Part shown: positions 35,133 to 42,465 of the stretch, piece by piece
How the letters are laid out: every line of letters starts with the position of its first letter
How positions within the stretch are numbered: position 1 is the first letter of the stretch
Assembly (NCBI GenBank): GCA_965263485.1
Contig: CBDHHO010000004.1
Span: 1,736,001-1,800,000 of the forward strand
From: Haliotispira sp965263485
GTDB lineage: Bacteria; Spirochaetota; Spirochaetia; SP-2023
DNA: 64,000 nucleotides
Direction of reading: 5' to 3'
Translations under genes and position numbers: made by a program
Notes under the pieces: model-generated
Seen by the model: only the letters and a program-made list of their open reading frames with translations
What the model was told of the DNA's origin: nothing
The model's database searches: none

Positions 35133-35432
35133 ATGTCTGAAAAATCAGGCAAGGTTGGTAAGATTTATTGTGCCAACTGCATAAACTGTAAAATTGTGAA
35201 AGCCTATACCGATGACGGAGCCGCTGTAAAAAAAGTTCGTTGTGCTGCGGGACATTGGAAAAAAAGAAAAGGGGCAGAAAAACTGTATCAATATGATACT
35301 GTAACTCGCCGCACGATAGACACCTGTCTCGATTATGGCGAAATGGGAGATACCCGGGCCTTCATAAAAGAATTGAAGCGAAACCTTCCATCTTCCAAAA
35401 GTCCTGCGGGGGATGATGTGTATTCGGATTAA
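35133..35432 (+). CDS. Small cysteine-rich protein, probable zinc-binding, unknown function
   Basis: A 99-residue soluble protein. CANCINCKIV near residue 13, VRCAAGHWKK near residue 46 and DTCLDYGE near residue 69 supply five cysteines and a histidine, which suggests a zinc ribbon. The C-terminus is a polar tail. GGAGGA lies 6-7 bp before ATG 35133, a strong initiation signal, which supports it as a real gene. Codon use is ordinary. No function can be given. It is flanked by AT-rich DNA and a repeat element, with no operon partner. Confidence 0.7.
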   Translation: MSEKSGKVGKIYCANCINCKIVKAYTDDGAAVKKVRCAAGHWKKRKGAEKLYQYDTVTRRTIDTCLDYGEMGDTRAFIKELKRNLPSSKSPAGDDVYSD

Positions 35433-35608
35433 TGAGCAGAGAAGTTGCCAGTTGGCGATAAGATACCGCTAAAGGTTCTGGTTTTGCCCTCACGATGATT
35501 TTTATTGTAAAGTTCTGTTCTGTCACATCCTTGCTTCCATCAATAAGCTCTTTTCATACAACAAATTATGTAAATAGTTTATTCTGTAGTTGCCTCAAAA
35601 TATAAAAT

Positions 35609-35774
35609 AGGGGACTTCTAAAAATTCGCTTTCGATGCTGAATCAGCGAGATTTTGTCGATAGCGAGGAAGTGAAGCCGAAGAATACTTTTTTGTATTGT
35701 AAGGCTTTACTGACGAAGCTATTCGGCAACAAGATCGCGATTCAGCGCGGAATTGGAATTTTTAGAGGTGCCCT
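35609..35774. repeat. MITE-like element (166 bp), canonical copy in reverse orientation
   Basis: The left AGGGGACTTCTAAAAATTCG and right GGAATTTTTAGAGGTGCCCT ends are inverted. Internal GCCGAAGAATAC and GTATTGTAAGGC arms frame a TTTTTT loop. In reverse it aligns throughout with the 20624-20788 copy. Confidence 0.88.
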
Positions 35775-35782
35775 AAAGTATT

Positions 35783-35938
35783 CATAACGATTTGTCGCCT
35801 TGCTCCCGCGAAAAATCTCAGCGGTCCACATCGAAACGTGTTGCTATTGCCAGCAAAGACAAAGCAAGCGAAGACAAAGCAGAAGCAGGGCAGTAGCACA
35901 ATACTCACAGAAAGCGATACCATTTTCAGAGGTATCCT
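35783..35938. repeat. Divergent second MITE-like copy upstream of rlmB
   Basis: In reverse it matches the left half of 17478-17702: GGTATCGCTT, CACAATAC-type and CGTTTCGATGTGGA segments, with a degenerate terminus CAGAGGTATCCTC. A short GAAGACAAAGCA/AGCAAAGACAAAGC direct repeat has expanded in it. With the preceding element it accounts for the 515-bp gap; only 10 bp separate it from the rlmB start. Confidence 0.6.
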
Positions 35939-35947
35939 CAAACGGAA

Positions 35948-36793
35948 ATGGAATATTACAACAGTTTTCACAGCATCAGTGAATTTATCAAACAAGGCCA
36001 GGCCAACCGAGGAGCCAGTCGATTGCTGCTAGACAGCCAGCGTCTTGGCAAAGCCCAAAAAGCGGACCGCGAAGGAGGTGCTCCCTCCCCCAAAAGCCGC
36101 CTCTTGCAGCTCATGCGACTGGCCGAACAACAAGGTGTCAGAGTCGAAGAGCGGCCGACGCAGGAACTGCAAAACCTGCTGGAACAACGACACTACCGCG
36201 GCTATATTTTAGCCTTGGACCGTTTGAGTCAGATGCGGGATTATGCAGATGAAAACTCCGATCGGGCCGCTGTTCGGCTGAATGGCCTCCCCAAAGCCGG
36301 CAACATTGCGGATATTCTGGCGCGCATGCCCCGGCTGGTGCTCCTGTTGGACGGCGTACTGGACGTGGGCAACCTGGGTGCCATTTTGCGCAGCGGCGAT
36401 CTGTTCGGGATCGGAGCGGTCTTGGTTTCCCACCGCAGCGCCGGACGTTCCGACCGGGACGCAGCCAACCAACTGGGTCGCGCTTCTGTGGGAGCCAGCG
36501 CTTGGGTCCCATTGATCGAAGGCAATCTGGCCCAGATGGCCCGGCAGCTGCAAAGCGGTGGCTATTGGCTCTACGGCGCCGATATGGATGGCCAGGTGGC
36601 AGCTTGTACCGAGTTCAGCGAGCCCTGCGCACTGGTGCTGGGCTCTGAAGAACGAGGACTCAGCCCCCGGCTGAAGCAACTTTGTGATGCGTTGGTATGT
36701 ATTCCCGTTGAGGGGCATTTGGATTCGCTGAATGTGTCGGCTGCGGGTGCAGTATTGATGTATGAAATCCGGCGGCAGTGGCAGAGCGAATAG
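35948..36793 (+). CDS. rlmB: SpoU-family 23S rRNA 2'-O-ribose methyltransferase (RlmB-like)
   Basis: A 281-residue SPOUT methyltransferase. The N-terminal substrate-binding domain starts FHSISEFIKQGQANRG and includes a charged insertion (about residues 35-50). The three SPOUT motifs follow: DGVLDVGNLGAILRSGDLFGI, CALVLGSEERGLS and IPVEGHLDSLNVSAAGAVLMYE, which form the trefoil-knot SAM site. In motif 3 the residues between Gly and Ser-Leu-Asn are His-Leu-Asp rather than a more usual short linker. RlmB methylates G2251 (E. coli numbering); TrmH-type tRNA methylation is the alternative. ATG 35948 has a poor ribosome binding site. Confidence 0.85.
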   Translation: MEYYNSFHSISEFIKQGQANRGASRLLLDSQRLGKAQKADREGGAPSPKSRLLQLMRLAEQQGVRVEERPTQELQNLLEQRHYRGYILALDRLSQMRDYADENSDRAAVRLNGLPKAGNIADILARMPRLVLLLDGVLDVGNLGAILRSGDLFGIGAVLVSHRSAGRSDRDAANQLGRASVGASAWVPLIEGNLAQMARQLQSGGYWLYGADMDGQVAACTEFSEPCALVLGSEERGLSPRLKQLCDALVCIPVEGHLDSLNVSAAGAVLMYEIRRQWQSE

Positions 36794-36829
36794 CGCAAGC
36801 TGCCGGAGTACCAGGCTGCAGTTGCTGTT

Positions 36830-38158
36830 TCAGAGCTTCCCTTTATAACTTGGGCCCCCCCTAGGCTCAGGAGCCCGGCGGCGAGTCATAAAAAAATTGG
36901 CCAGCAAAGGCAGAAAACCAAGCAGAAAACTGGCCAGCGCGATTACTGCAAAACTGTAATAATTGGGATAATTACCCAGAAAAGATGCGGCCAGACTGCC
37001 CAAGAATACGCCCGAAGAACCGAACAGCATCAAAACCCCCGTCACTGAACCCTTATATTCGGAAAGGCTGATGATAAACTGGTTTTTGACCGCATTGATC
37101 AGGCCCAGGCTCAACGAAACCAAAGAAAAGGCCACGACCAAAGCTACGGCCGATTCCTGCCACCACCAAGCGATCAGAAAAACAAACGGGCTGAAACACA
37201 AGATGCCGCAGTGGGCGATATTCATGTGGTTCAACGCACCGAAGCGGCGCGCCAGAAAAGGCGCCAAACTGTTGCCCAGCACAGTGCACAGAAAAGCCGG
37301 TGCCTGGACCCAGGCATAGCGGTTTTCTGAAAGACCGAGGTTCTGAATCAGCATTACCGGGGCTCCGGTAATCCACAACAGCAGCGAAAAGCCTCCCATC
37401 GACAAAGAAATGCTGTAGAGCGCGATGACCCGGTTGGACAGAATCCTGGGCAGCTGCCGGAAGATATGCAGCAGATTTCTGTTTGCTTCGCTTCGGGTTG
37501 CCGGGCTCTCCGATGCCGTATCGGGAGAGTCGGCTTCCAAGCTTTGCCGGGCCGGGAGCCGCCCCGGCTCCGGCATGAACAGCAGTAGCATGACGGCTGC
37601 CAGCAACCCCAGAACTCCAATATAGACAAAAATATAGCGCCACGGCTCAGCGCCCAGATACGCACTCAGCAGCTCCGGTACCGGCAGTGAAAGTACCAGC
37701 GCCCCCAAGATCGGGCCGAGCACCGGGGCCAGCAAGTTGATATTAGCCGACAAGGCCAAGGCGCTGATAGCTTTATCTTTGGAATAGTATTCATTGATTG
37801 CCGCCATGGAAGTTACCTGAGTGGTGGCCATGGCCGAACCCTGAAACAGGCGGGCGGTCAGAAAGCTCTGGACATCGCGGGCCAGGATACAGCCCAGCGA
37901 TCCCAACAGAAAGACCAGCGCCCCGCCCAGCATAATCGGCTTGCGTCCGTAGCGGTCCGAGAGTGGGCCGACAAGAATTTGTAGCAGCAATGAACCTAGC
38001 ACAAAAAAAGACACGCCCTGCTGCAAACGTGCATTGCTGCTGCCAAATTCTGCCGCCATTGAAGGAATGGCAGGCAGAAAGGCATCGTTGGACATGAACA
38101 CCGAGGTCAGCATCACTGCGGTAAGCAGATAGAAGTTTTCCTGGAAGAATTTTCTCAT
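36830..38158 (-). CDS. Bcr/CflA-family MFS drug efflux transporter
   Basis: A 442-residue inner-membrane protein with about 12 hydrophobic helices. The N-terminus YLLTAVMLTSVFMSNDAFLPAIPSM is typical of the Bcr/CflA family (aspartate in helix 1). The loop 2-3 motif GPLSDRYGRKPIML is the major-facilitator signature, and RLFQGSAMATTQV in helix 4 and LAPVLGPILGALV in helix 5 match the antiporter motif. A 30-residue Glu/Ser/Arg-rich cytoplasmic loop separates the two halves. Proton-driven export of drugs or metabolites is expected. ATG 38158 is preferred; two GTGs a few codons upstream are alternatives. The gene ends just after repeat-free sequence facing rlmB. Confidence 0.88.
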   Translation of the reverse strand: MRKFFQENFYLLTAVMLTSVFMSNDAFLPAIPSMAAEFGSSNARLQQGVSFFVLGSLLLQILVGPLSDRYGRKPIMLGGALVFLLGSLGCILARDVQSFLTARLFQGSAMATTQVTSMAAINEYYSKDKAISALALSANINLLAPVLGPILGALVLSLPVPELLSAYLGAEPWRYIFVYIGVLGLLAAVMLLLFMPEPGRLPARQSLEADSPDTASESPATRSEANRNLLHIFRQLPRILSNRVIALYSISLSMGGFSLLLWITGAPVMLIQNLGLSENRYAWVQAPAFLCTVLGNSLAPFLARRFGALNHMNIAHCGILCFSPFVFLIAWWWQESAVALVVAFSLVSLSLGLINAVKNQFIISLSEYKGSVTGVLMLFGSSGVFLGSLAASFLGNYPNYYSFAVIALASFLLGFLPLLANFFMTRRRAPEPRGGPSYKGKL

Positions 38159-38176
38159 CACACAACGCACAGCAGC

Positions 38177-38959
38177 CTAGAGAACAAAATGCTCATTATC
38201 TAAGTCGTCATCCAGGGCTTTGTCCCATCTGTTCAGCTTTGCGGGCTTGGGCAGCTCCAAGCCCAGACTGCCGCCAGCCTGCTCCGGCGAAGCCGTAGGC
38301 AGCTTGAGGGACAGGCTTTCCAAATGGGCGCTCAATGAAGTATCCAGTTCGTCTGGCGTGTCGCGGTGTGTGAGGGGCCGATTGTGGGGCTTGCCTTTAA
38401 TGCGCGGATTGAGAACTTTGGGTTCTTCAATCAACTGATTGTCTTCAATGGTGGTAATGGTTTTGCGAAAGAAGGTAAATTTGTCGTATTCGGCCACACA
38501 CTTCTTCAGGAACTTAGTGGCCTGTTGCTGGCGTTCGATGAAGGTCAGGTACGATGCTTGATAGACGCTGCGCACAAAGCGGCTGCCATAGGCACTTTGA
38601 AACAAGTAAATCATGCGCGGCATGGTGATGAGCTCGGTTTCAAAAAACTGCATGTAGCGCCCGGCAGCCAGCGAGTCTTGGCCCCGAACTCGGTCGTGCA
38701 GGCTCTGGGCACAGCTGCGCAAGTAGATGCGGAAGAAAAACGAAATATCGTAGAGGGCGATCAGGCGATCATAGTCTTCCACCATGCCTTCAACACTCAG
38801 GTTCATATTGCGAAGTTCTGCGATGAACTCCCGAACCCTTCCTTCGTCTTCTTGTTTGAACAGCACTGCAACTACCCCGCTTGTATTCCTGCAATGGTGG
38901 GCGCCAGCATATACCGGCAGACTGTTTGTGGCAAGCCGACCGGCCCGGTTACTGCTCAA
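38177..38959 (-). CDS. Hypothetical cytoplasmic helical protein
   Basis: A protein of up to 260 residues, mainly alpha-helical from VLFKQEDEGRVREFIAELRN onward, with aromatic-rich helices (YDISFFFRIYLRSCAQSL, ATKFLKKCVAEYDKFTFF) and a polar, probably disordered C-terminal third ending DNEHFVL. No membrane helix, signal peptide or known motif. The first about 35 residues are unlike the rest, and the real start may be a GTG near residue 33. It lies 18 bp upstream of the transporter gene on the same strand, so the two are probably cotranscribed. Function unknown. Confidence 0.6.
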   Translation of the reverse strand: MSSNRAGRLATNSLPVYAGAHHCRNTSGVVAVLFKQEDEGRVREFIAELRNMNLSVEGMVEDYDRLIALYDISFFFRIYLRSCAQSLHDRVRGQDSLAAGRYMQFFETELITMPRMIYLFQSAYGSRFVRSVYQASYLTFIERQQQATKFLKKCVAEYDKFTFFRKTITTIEDNQLIEEPKVLNPRIKGKPHNRPLTHRDTPDELDTSLSAHLESLSLKLPTASPEQAGGSLGLELPKPAKLNRWDKALDDDLDNEHFVL

Positions 38960-39035
38960 GCGGAAAGCACCGGCTCCCGGTTATGAGGGGGGATGCGTGC
39001 CCGGCAAAAACCTCTCAAACTGCTTGCGGAGCAAT

Positions 39036-39064
39036 ATAAAAAGAGCGACCCCGCAGTGCGGGGC
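39036..39064 (-). terminator. Rho-independent terminator of lipoprotein C
   Basis: Read on the minus strand, CCCCGC-ACT-GCGGGG forms a 6-bp GC stem followed by TCGCTCTTTTTAT. It lies about 45 bp after the lipoprotein C stop. A second weaker stem (CAGGTAGC/GCTGCCTG, 39079-39100) precedes it. Confidence 0.75.
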
Positions 39065-39106
39065 CGCCGGAACCATCAGGTAGCAGAATAGCTGCCTGTC
39101 GGGGTT

Positions 39107-40021
39107 TTACGGTCGCGCAAGTGTGGGGTAAGCACCATATACGGTCATATTTCCACGGACAATGGTACCACTAGGGCCAAACAAGAAATCAGTGTATTCA
39201 TCAGACCTGCGCTCCCTCTGCGAACCATCTGGCTTGATGAAGGTGGCATCATCTTCCCGCACCCATTTGAAACCGAATGTATAACCCGGAAGTATAAACG
39301 CGGCATCAGGGGGAGCGTCAGACTGAGCGATGGTTTCGCCATCAACCACAGCTCTCGTATAATACCTGGTACTCTTATCCTTACCACCGTCTGCCCAAGC
39401 ATTTATAGTATGCTTTTTAACATCAAAGGTGACGGTATATCCCCATTTGCCGTATATAGTGGTATCCCCGGTGATTTCCGTATCAAAATCGAATGGAGCG
39501 GAATCTTTGGCGGAGCTGGCATACCAATTCACAAAAATCTGATCACCATTGTGAGTTGGGTCGCTGGTGGGCCTTGTAACTTTTTCACCTTCAAGCACCT
39601 CTACGGGCACGGGTACGTCATTTGTTGTATCCTGAATCTCAAAGGTGACGGTATACTTCGCTGGCAGGCTCGGCTGGGCACCACTGGAGGCAGCATCCGT
39701 CTTGTTGCTTGTGCTGCTTCCACTGCCTGCTGCTCCGGTGGCTCCGGTGGCTGTGGTGCCTGTGGTGCCTGCTGCTCCGGTGGCTGTGGTGCCTGTGGTG
39801 CCTGCTGCTCCGGTGGCTGTGGTGCCTGTGGTGCCTGCTGCTCCGGTGGCTCCGATGCCTGTGGTGCCTGCTGCTCCGGTGGCTCCGATGCCTGTGGTGC
39901 CTGCTGCTCCGGTGGCTCCGGTGCCTGTGGTGCCTGCTGCTCCTGGACTGGCCCCACTATTCCCGGGAGGGGTGCAGCCGAGCAGGAGGGCCGGAAAGAG
40001 AAGGAAGAGAACCGGGCGCAA
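39107..40021 (-). CDS. Phase-variable-family lipoprotein C: Gly/Ala/Thr repeat and InlB-type repeats (start out of frame as sequenced)
   Basis: Coordinates give the mature frame plus the signal-peptide core. TTG 40021 is only a nominal start (RPVLFLLFPALLLGC). The family start, ATG 40128 after AAGGAG, is separated by the CGCTCAT repeat and reads another frame with the present 4 copies, giving a 175-residue Pro/Gln-rich product ending at 39601. The mature protein has a Cys-TPPGNSG linker, six or so 11-residue units (GATGAAGTTGT/I), then two domains with the InlB_B/Listeria-Bacteroides repeat pattern (YTVTFEIQ...FVNWYAS...TTIYGKWGYTVTFDV). It is likely surface-exposed. A repeat change of +1 or -2 units would restore the full protein; low-level TTG initiation is possible. 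Confidence 0.78.
   Translation of the reverse strand: MRPVLFLLFPALLLGCTPPGNSGASPGAAGTTGTGATGAAGTTGIGATGAAGTTGIGATGAAGTTGTTATGAAGTTGTTATGAAGTTGTTATGATGAAGSGSSTSNKTDAASSGAQPSLPAKYTVTFEIQDTTNDVPVPVEVLEGEKVTRPTSDPTHNGDQIFVNWYASSAKDSAPFDFDTEITGDTTIYGKWGYTVTFDVKKHTINAWADGGKDKSTRYYTRAVVDGETIAQSDAPPDAAFILPGYTFGFKWVREDDATFIKPDGSQRERRSDEYTDFLFGPSGTIVRGNMTVYGAYPTLARP
39733..39947. repeat. 33-bp tandem repeats inside lipoprotein C
   Basis: About six to seven units of GCTGCTCCGGTGGCTGTGGT-type sequence encode 11-residue Gly/Ala/Thr units. The tract is open in several frames on both strands, which explains the long spurious Cys/Gly-, Leu/Trp- and Pro/Gln-rich reading frames across it. Confidence 0.88.
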
Positions 40022-40072
40022 AAAGGCCGCAGAAAAATATATTTTCCTGCGGCATGGCCTTGATTCATTGGC

Positions 40073-40104
40073 AGCGATGAGCGATGAGCGATGAGCGATG
40101 AGCG
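40073..40104 (-). repeat. CGCTCAT heptanucleotide repeat, locus C: 4 full copies plus CGCT
   Basis: Locus C is otherwise the same length as locus A between the start codon and lipobox, but has two more heptamers (+14 bp). That puts ATG 40128 out of frame with the signal peptide. Two or five copies would be in frame. Confidence 0.9.
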
Positions 40105-40128
40105 AATTTTACTGAACTTGTGTTCCAT

Positions 40129-40230
40129 GGTGCAATACTCCTTGGTATTATTATGCAAAATAGTTCATAAAGATGATGTTCCGGCCAAGGTCGGAATGGT
40201 TTTAATAAAAGATGAAATAGAGATATGAAA
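40129..40230 (-). promoter_or_regulatory. Conserved 5' leader of lipoprotein C
   Basis: Same leader as loci A and B: ATTTCATCTTTTATT, CCGACCTTGGCCGG hairpin (40180-40193 on the plus strand as its complement), TTTTGCATAATAATACC and AAGGAG. Upstream similarity with locus B continues to the Rpn-remnant stop codon. Confidence 0.6.
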
Positions 40231-40350
40231 TGGATTGTTCTCTTTGAAGGCTATATTCTTTCTCTACGGAGGTCAAGAAAATTGTAAGAAAAGCTCCCAG
40301 AATTTGCTTTTTTTGTGAAGCTGTCCTGAACAACTGCGCCCAGCCCGGCA

Positions 40351-40872
40351 TCAGAGCCCGGTAATTTCGCGGTGCTCAGACCGGTAAACCTTGCAATCTG
40401 CTCAATCGACAGCCCGGATTCTTTCATTTTTCGGGCAGCTTCACGCCGTCCTTCTTTCCGGCCTTCTTCCCGACCTTTCCGCATGCCCAGTTTTTCACCT
40501 TCTTCCCGGCCTTCCTGCCGGACGGTATCTTCGCGGTTGCTTTGATCTAGTGTTCTGCTTGAGCCGCGCCTCGTATTGCGCTACTAGGCTCGTGTCCCGG
40601 GTGAAATCCTCGTAGGCGCGGTGCGCTTTCTGGATCATTTCATCACTTTCGAGCAGTGTGGTCAGGCCGTCCATGTCGACTCCCTCCTTGTTGAAATAGG
40701 CCACCATGCGCTTAGCGCGGGCCCCTTTAGGTTAAAGGTGTTGAGCAGGGTAATTTCGGCCACAGGCCCCGGAGTCGGAAAGGACGGCGTTGATAAAGCC
40801 GAGCGTGAGATCTTTGTGTTGTTCGCTGCCGAACAGGTAGCAGAAGTAGAAGTCGTTCGTGGGGCTGACCAT
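40351..40872 (-). pseudogene. Decayed PD-(D/E)xK nuclease family transposase/Rpn gene
   Basis: From ATG 40872 the frame reads MVSPTNDFYFCYLFGSEQHK and LTLGFINAVLSDSG, the typical N-terminus of PD-(D/E)xK family transposases, and then breaks. A second piece in another frame (VAYFNKEGVDMDGLTTLL, then HRAYEDFTRDTSLVAQYEAR) is the C-terminal part of the same family. A third piece (GEKLGMRKGREEG, SIEQIARFTGLS) is the charged arm and tail shared with rpn1. The catalytic middle is deleted. The old stop (40351) lies 222 bp upstream of the lipoprotein C start, matching the rpn1-lipoprotein B spacing of 223 bp. It may be a fusion of two Rpn-like genes. Confidence 0.75.
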
Positions 40873-41138
40873 GCTTGGATTGTAGCTGCCGGGGCAGCGC
40901 GGGGCAAGGCGGCTGGGGGGGCGGAGGATGCTCAGGTACGGGGATTCGCGTTTGGGGATTTTTTAGCGGCACCCTATTGATTCTAACTGTTATTATCATT
41001 ACCATCAGAATACAGAAGATGAAGTGCCAAAAATCAGGCAAAAATCAGGACCGGGGCGGAATGGCGGAAAGCTTTTCCTCAAACGTGCCTGATTACCCGC
41101 GTGCCTGAGTACCTAGGGAAATTATAGAGAGGATGACC

Positions 41139-41666
41139 ATGCCGGAAAAAAACAAATCAAAGAGCCTCGCAGATGCCCAAGCAGAGCTCGACCGGTTTCC
41201 GGAGCGGGTCAAGTCTGTGTTTCTGGCCACCAAAGATCGTCAGACAGAACCCTATGCCTCGTATGCCACATTTGTCTCTAACGGCAAGGACTTTGTTATT
41301 TTAATCAGCGAAATGGCGGAGCACTTCCACAATATTCGGCAGCACAGTCATTTGAGTCTGATGCTGATTGAAGATGAGCAGGATGCGGCCAACCCCTTTG
41401 TGCGCCAGCGCCTGAGCTACTACTGTGACGCAGAGTTCATCCCCGATGGCTCGGAACTGAGCCGGGAACTGGAGCAGCGTTTTATCGAACGCTATGGCGC
41501 CTTTGCCAGGCAGTTGTTCCGTATGGACTTTCATCTGGTACAGTGCCGCCCACAGCAGGGCCGCATCGTTCTGGGGGTTGGGCAAGCCTACAGCATCGAC
41601 TCAGGCGGCCGGATACTCGAGCAGCTCGGAGACAGTGCCCACCGCAAGCGGGAACAGGTTTTCTGA
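41139..41666 (+). CDS. HugZ/pyridoxamine-phosphate-oxidase-like split-barrel protein
   Basis: A 175-residue protein of the FMN-binding split-barrel superfamily, closest by pattern to the HugZ/HutZ haem-utilisation branch. It has SVFLATKDRQTEPYASYATF at the first strands, FVILISEMAEHFHNI, HSHLSLMLIEDEQDAANPFVRQRLSYY and a C-terminal GRIVLGVGQAYSID. HugZ proteins bind or degrade haem; a general flavin reductase-like role is the alternative. ATG 41139 is preferred to ATG 41133 because AGAGAGG (41126-41132) would be too close to the first. It is a single-gene unit between the Rpn remnant and the lipoprotein pair E-D. Confidence 0.75.
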   Translation: MPEKNKSKSLADAQAELDRFPERVKSVFLATKDRQTEPYASYATFVSNGKDFVILISEMAEHFHNIRQHSHLSLMLIEDEQDAANPFVRQRLSYYCDAEFIPDGSELSRELEQRFIERYGAFARQLFRMDFHLVQCRPQQGRIVLGVGQAYSIDSGGRILEQLGDSAHRKREQVF

Positions 41667-41755
41667 GCCGACAGGTGTTCCCCGTATGATGGAAGGGAAA
41701 TTGATGGAAGGGAAATGGCTCATCGATAATACCAATCCGTGGGAGTTAGGGTATA

Positions 41756-42244
41756 ATGAATGTTTGTCACTCCCGCTTTAAAACTAGGAAAACCAAGGCC
41801 ATGCCGCGAAGGAAACGCGAAGGAAAAGATATTTTCCGCGGCCTTTTGCGCCCGTTTTCCTTCCTTCTCCTACCGGCCCTCCTGCTGAACTGCGACCCGA
41901 TCGGGGAAAAGAAAAGGGCCTTCCCCGAATGGATCCGGGGGGAATGGATAGATACAAAAGCAAAGAGCGGCGGAAAAGGCTATGGTGGCATATTTACCGA
42001 AACTACGCTTACCGCCTATTACCCTTCTAAGATGACCTATGATTTAAATAAGCCGGGCGGGCCATTCAATACGGCGTTTGATCGCCTTAGCGATGACGAG
42101 GTCTGGTTTTCGTATGGGCCATTTCCGAGCGCGCGCTTCAGGGTCAAATATAAGAGAAGTGATGACGGCAGCATAAGCCTCTACCATTCCAAAGGGGATC
42201 CCAAGGACTTTAAGGAAATCACAAAACTGATTAAAAAGACCTGA
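41756..42244 (+). CDS. Lipoprotein E, single-module relative of lipoprotein D, no heptamer repeat
   Basis: A 162-residue predicted lipoprotein. The signal peptide follows the family pattern (GKDIFRGLLRPFSFLLLP, then ALLLNC), so the cysteine is about residue 49. The DNA from AAAACCAAGGCCATGCCGCG to the lipobox is homologous to loci A-D, but the CGCTCAT tract and the MEHKFSK start are missing. Instead ATG 41756 follows GGAGTTAGGG. The mature domain of about 110 residues begins FPEWIRGEWI and includes IFTETTLTAYYP, the same module that occurs several times in lipoprotein D. It looks like a small beta-barrel (lipocalin-like) domain. Because it lacks the repeat, its expression should be constitutive. 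Confidence 0.75.
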   Translation: MNVCHSRFKTRKTKAMPRRKREGKDIFRGLLRPFSFLLLPALLLNCDPIGEKKRAFPEWIRGEWIDTKAKSGGKGYGGIFTETTLTAYYPSKMTYDLNKPGGPFNTAFDRLSDDEVWFSYGPFPSARFRVKYKRSDDGSISLYHSKGDPKDFKEITKLIKKT

Positions 42245-42465
42245 GTCGGCATAAGGGGATTCCCGCTAAGGGATGGGCGACCTTATTTCCTTAATTTATA
42301 TATAAATGGAAACTTTTTCCGCTCAATTCTGTTGCAGTTCTCTTGGATTTTATTGATTCTGTATTTCATTATCGTTAAAATATGGACACTCTCCGGAAAG
42401 TTTTGGGAGGTGCCCAATAGGGTCCCCATATTAAACGCAGGAATAATACACAGGAGTATTGCACC

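Noticed and set aside
39410..40094. Gly/Cys-, Leu/Trp- and Val/Pro-rich open frames on the plus strand across lipoprotein C
   Set aside because: All are shadows of the 33-bp repeat tract, which is open in several frames.
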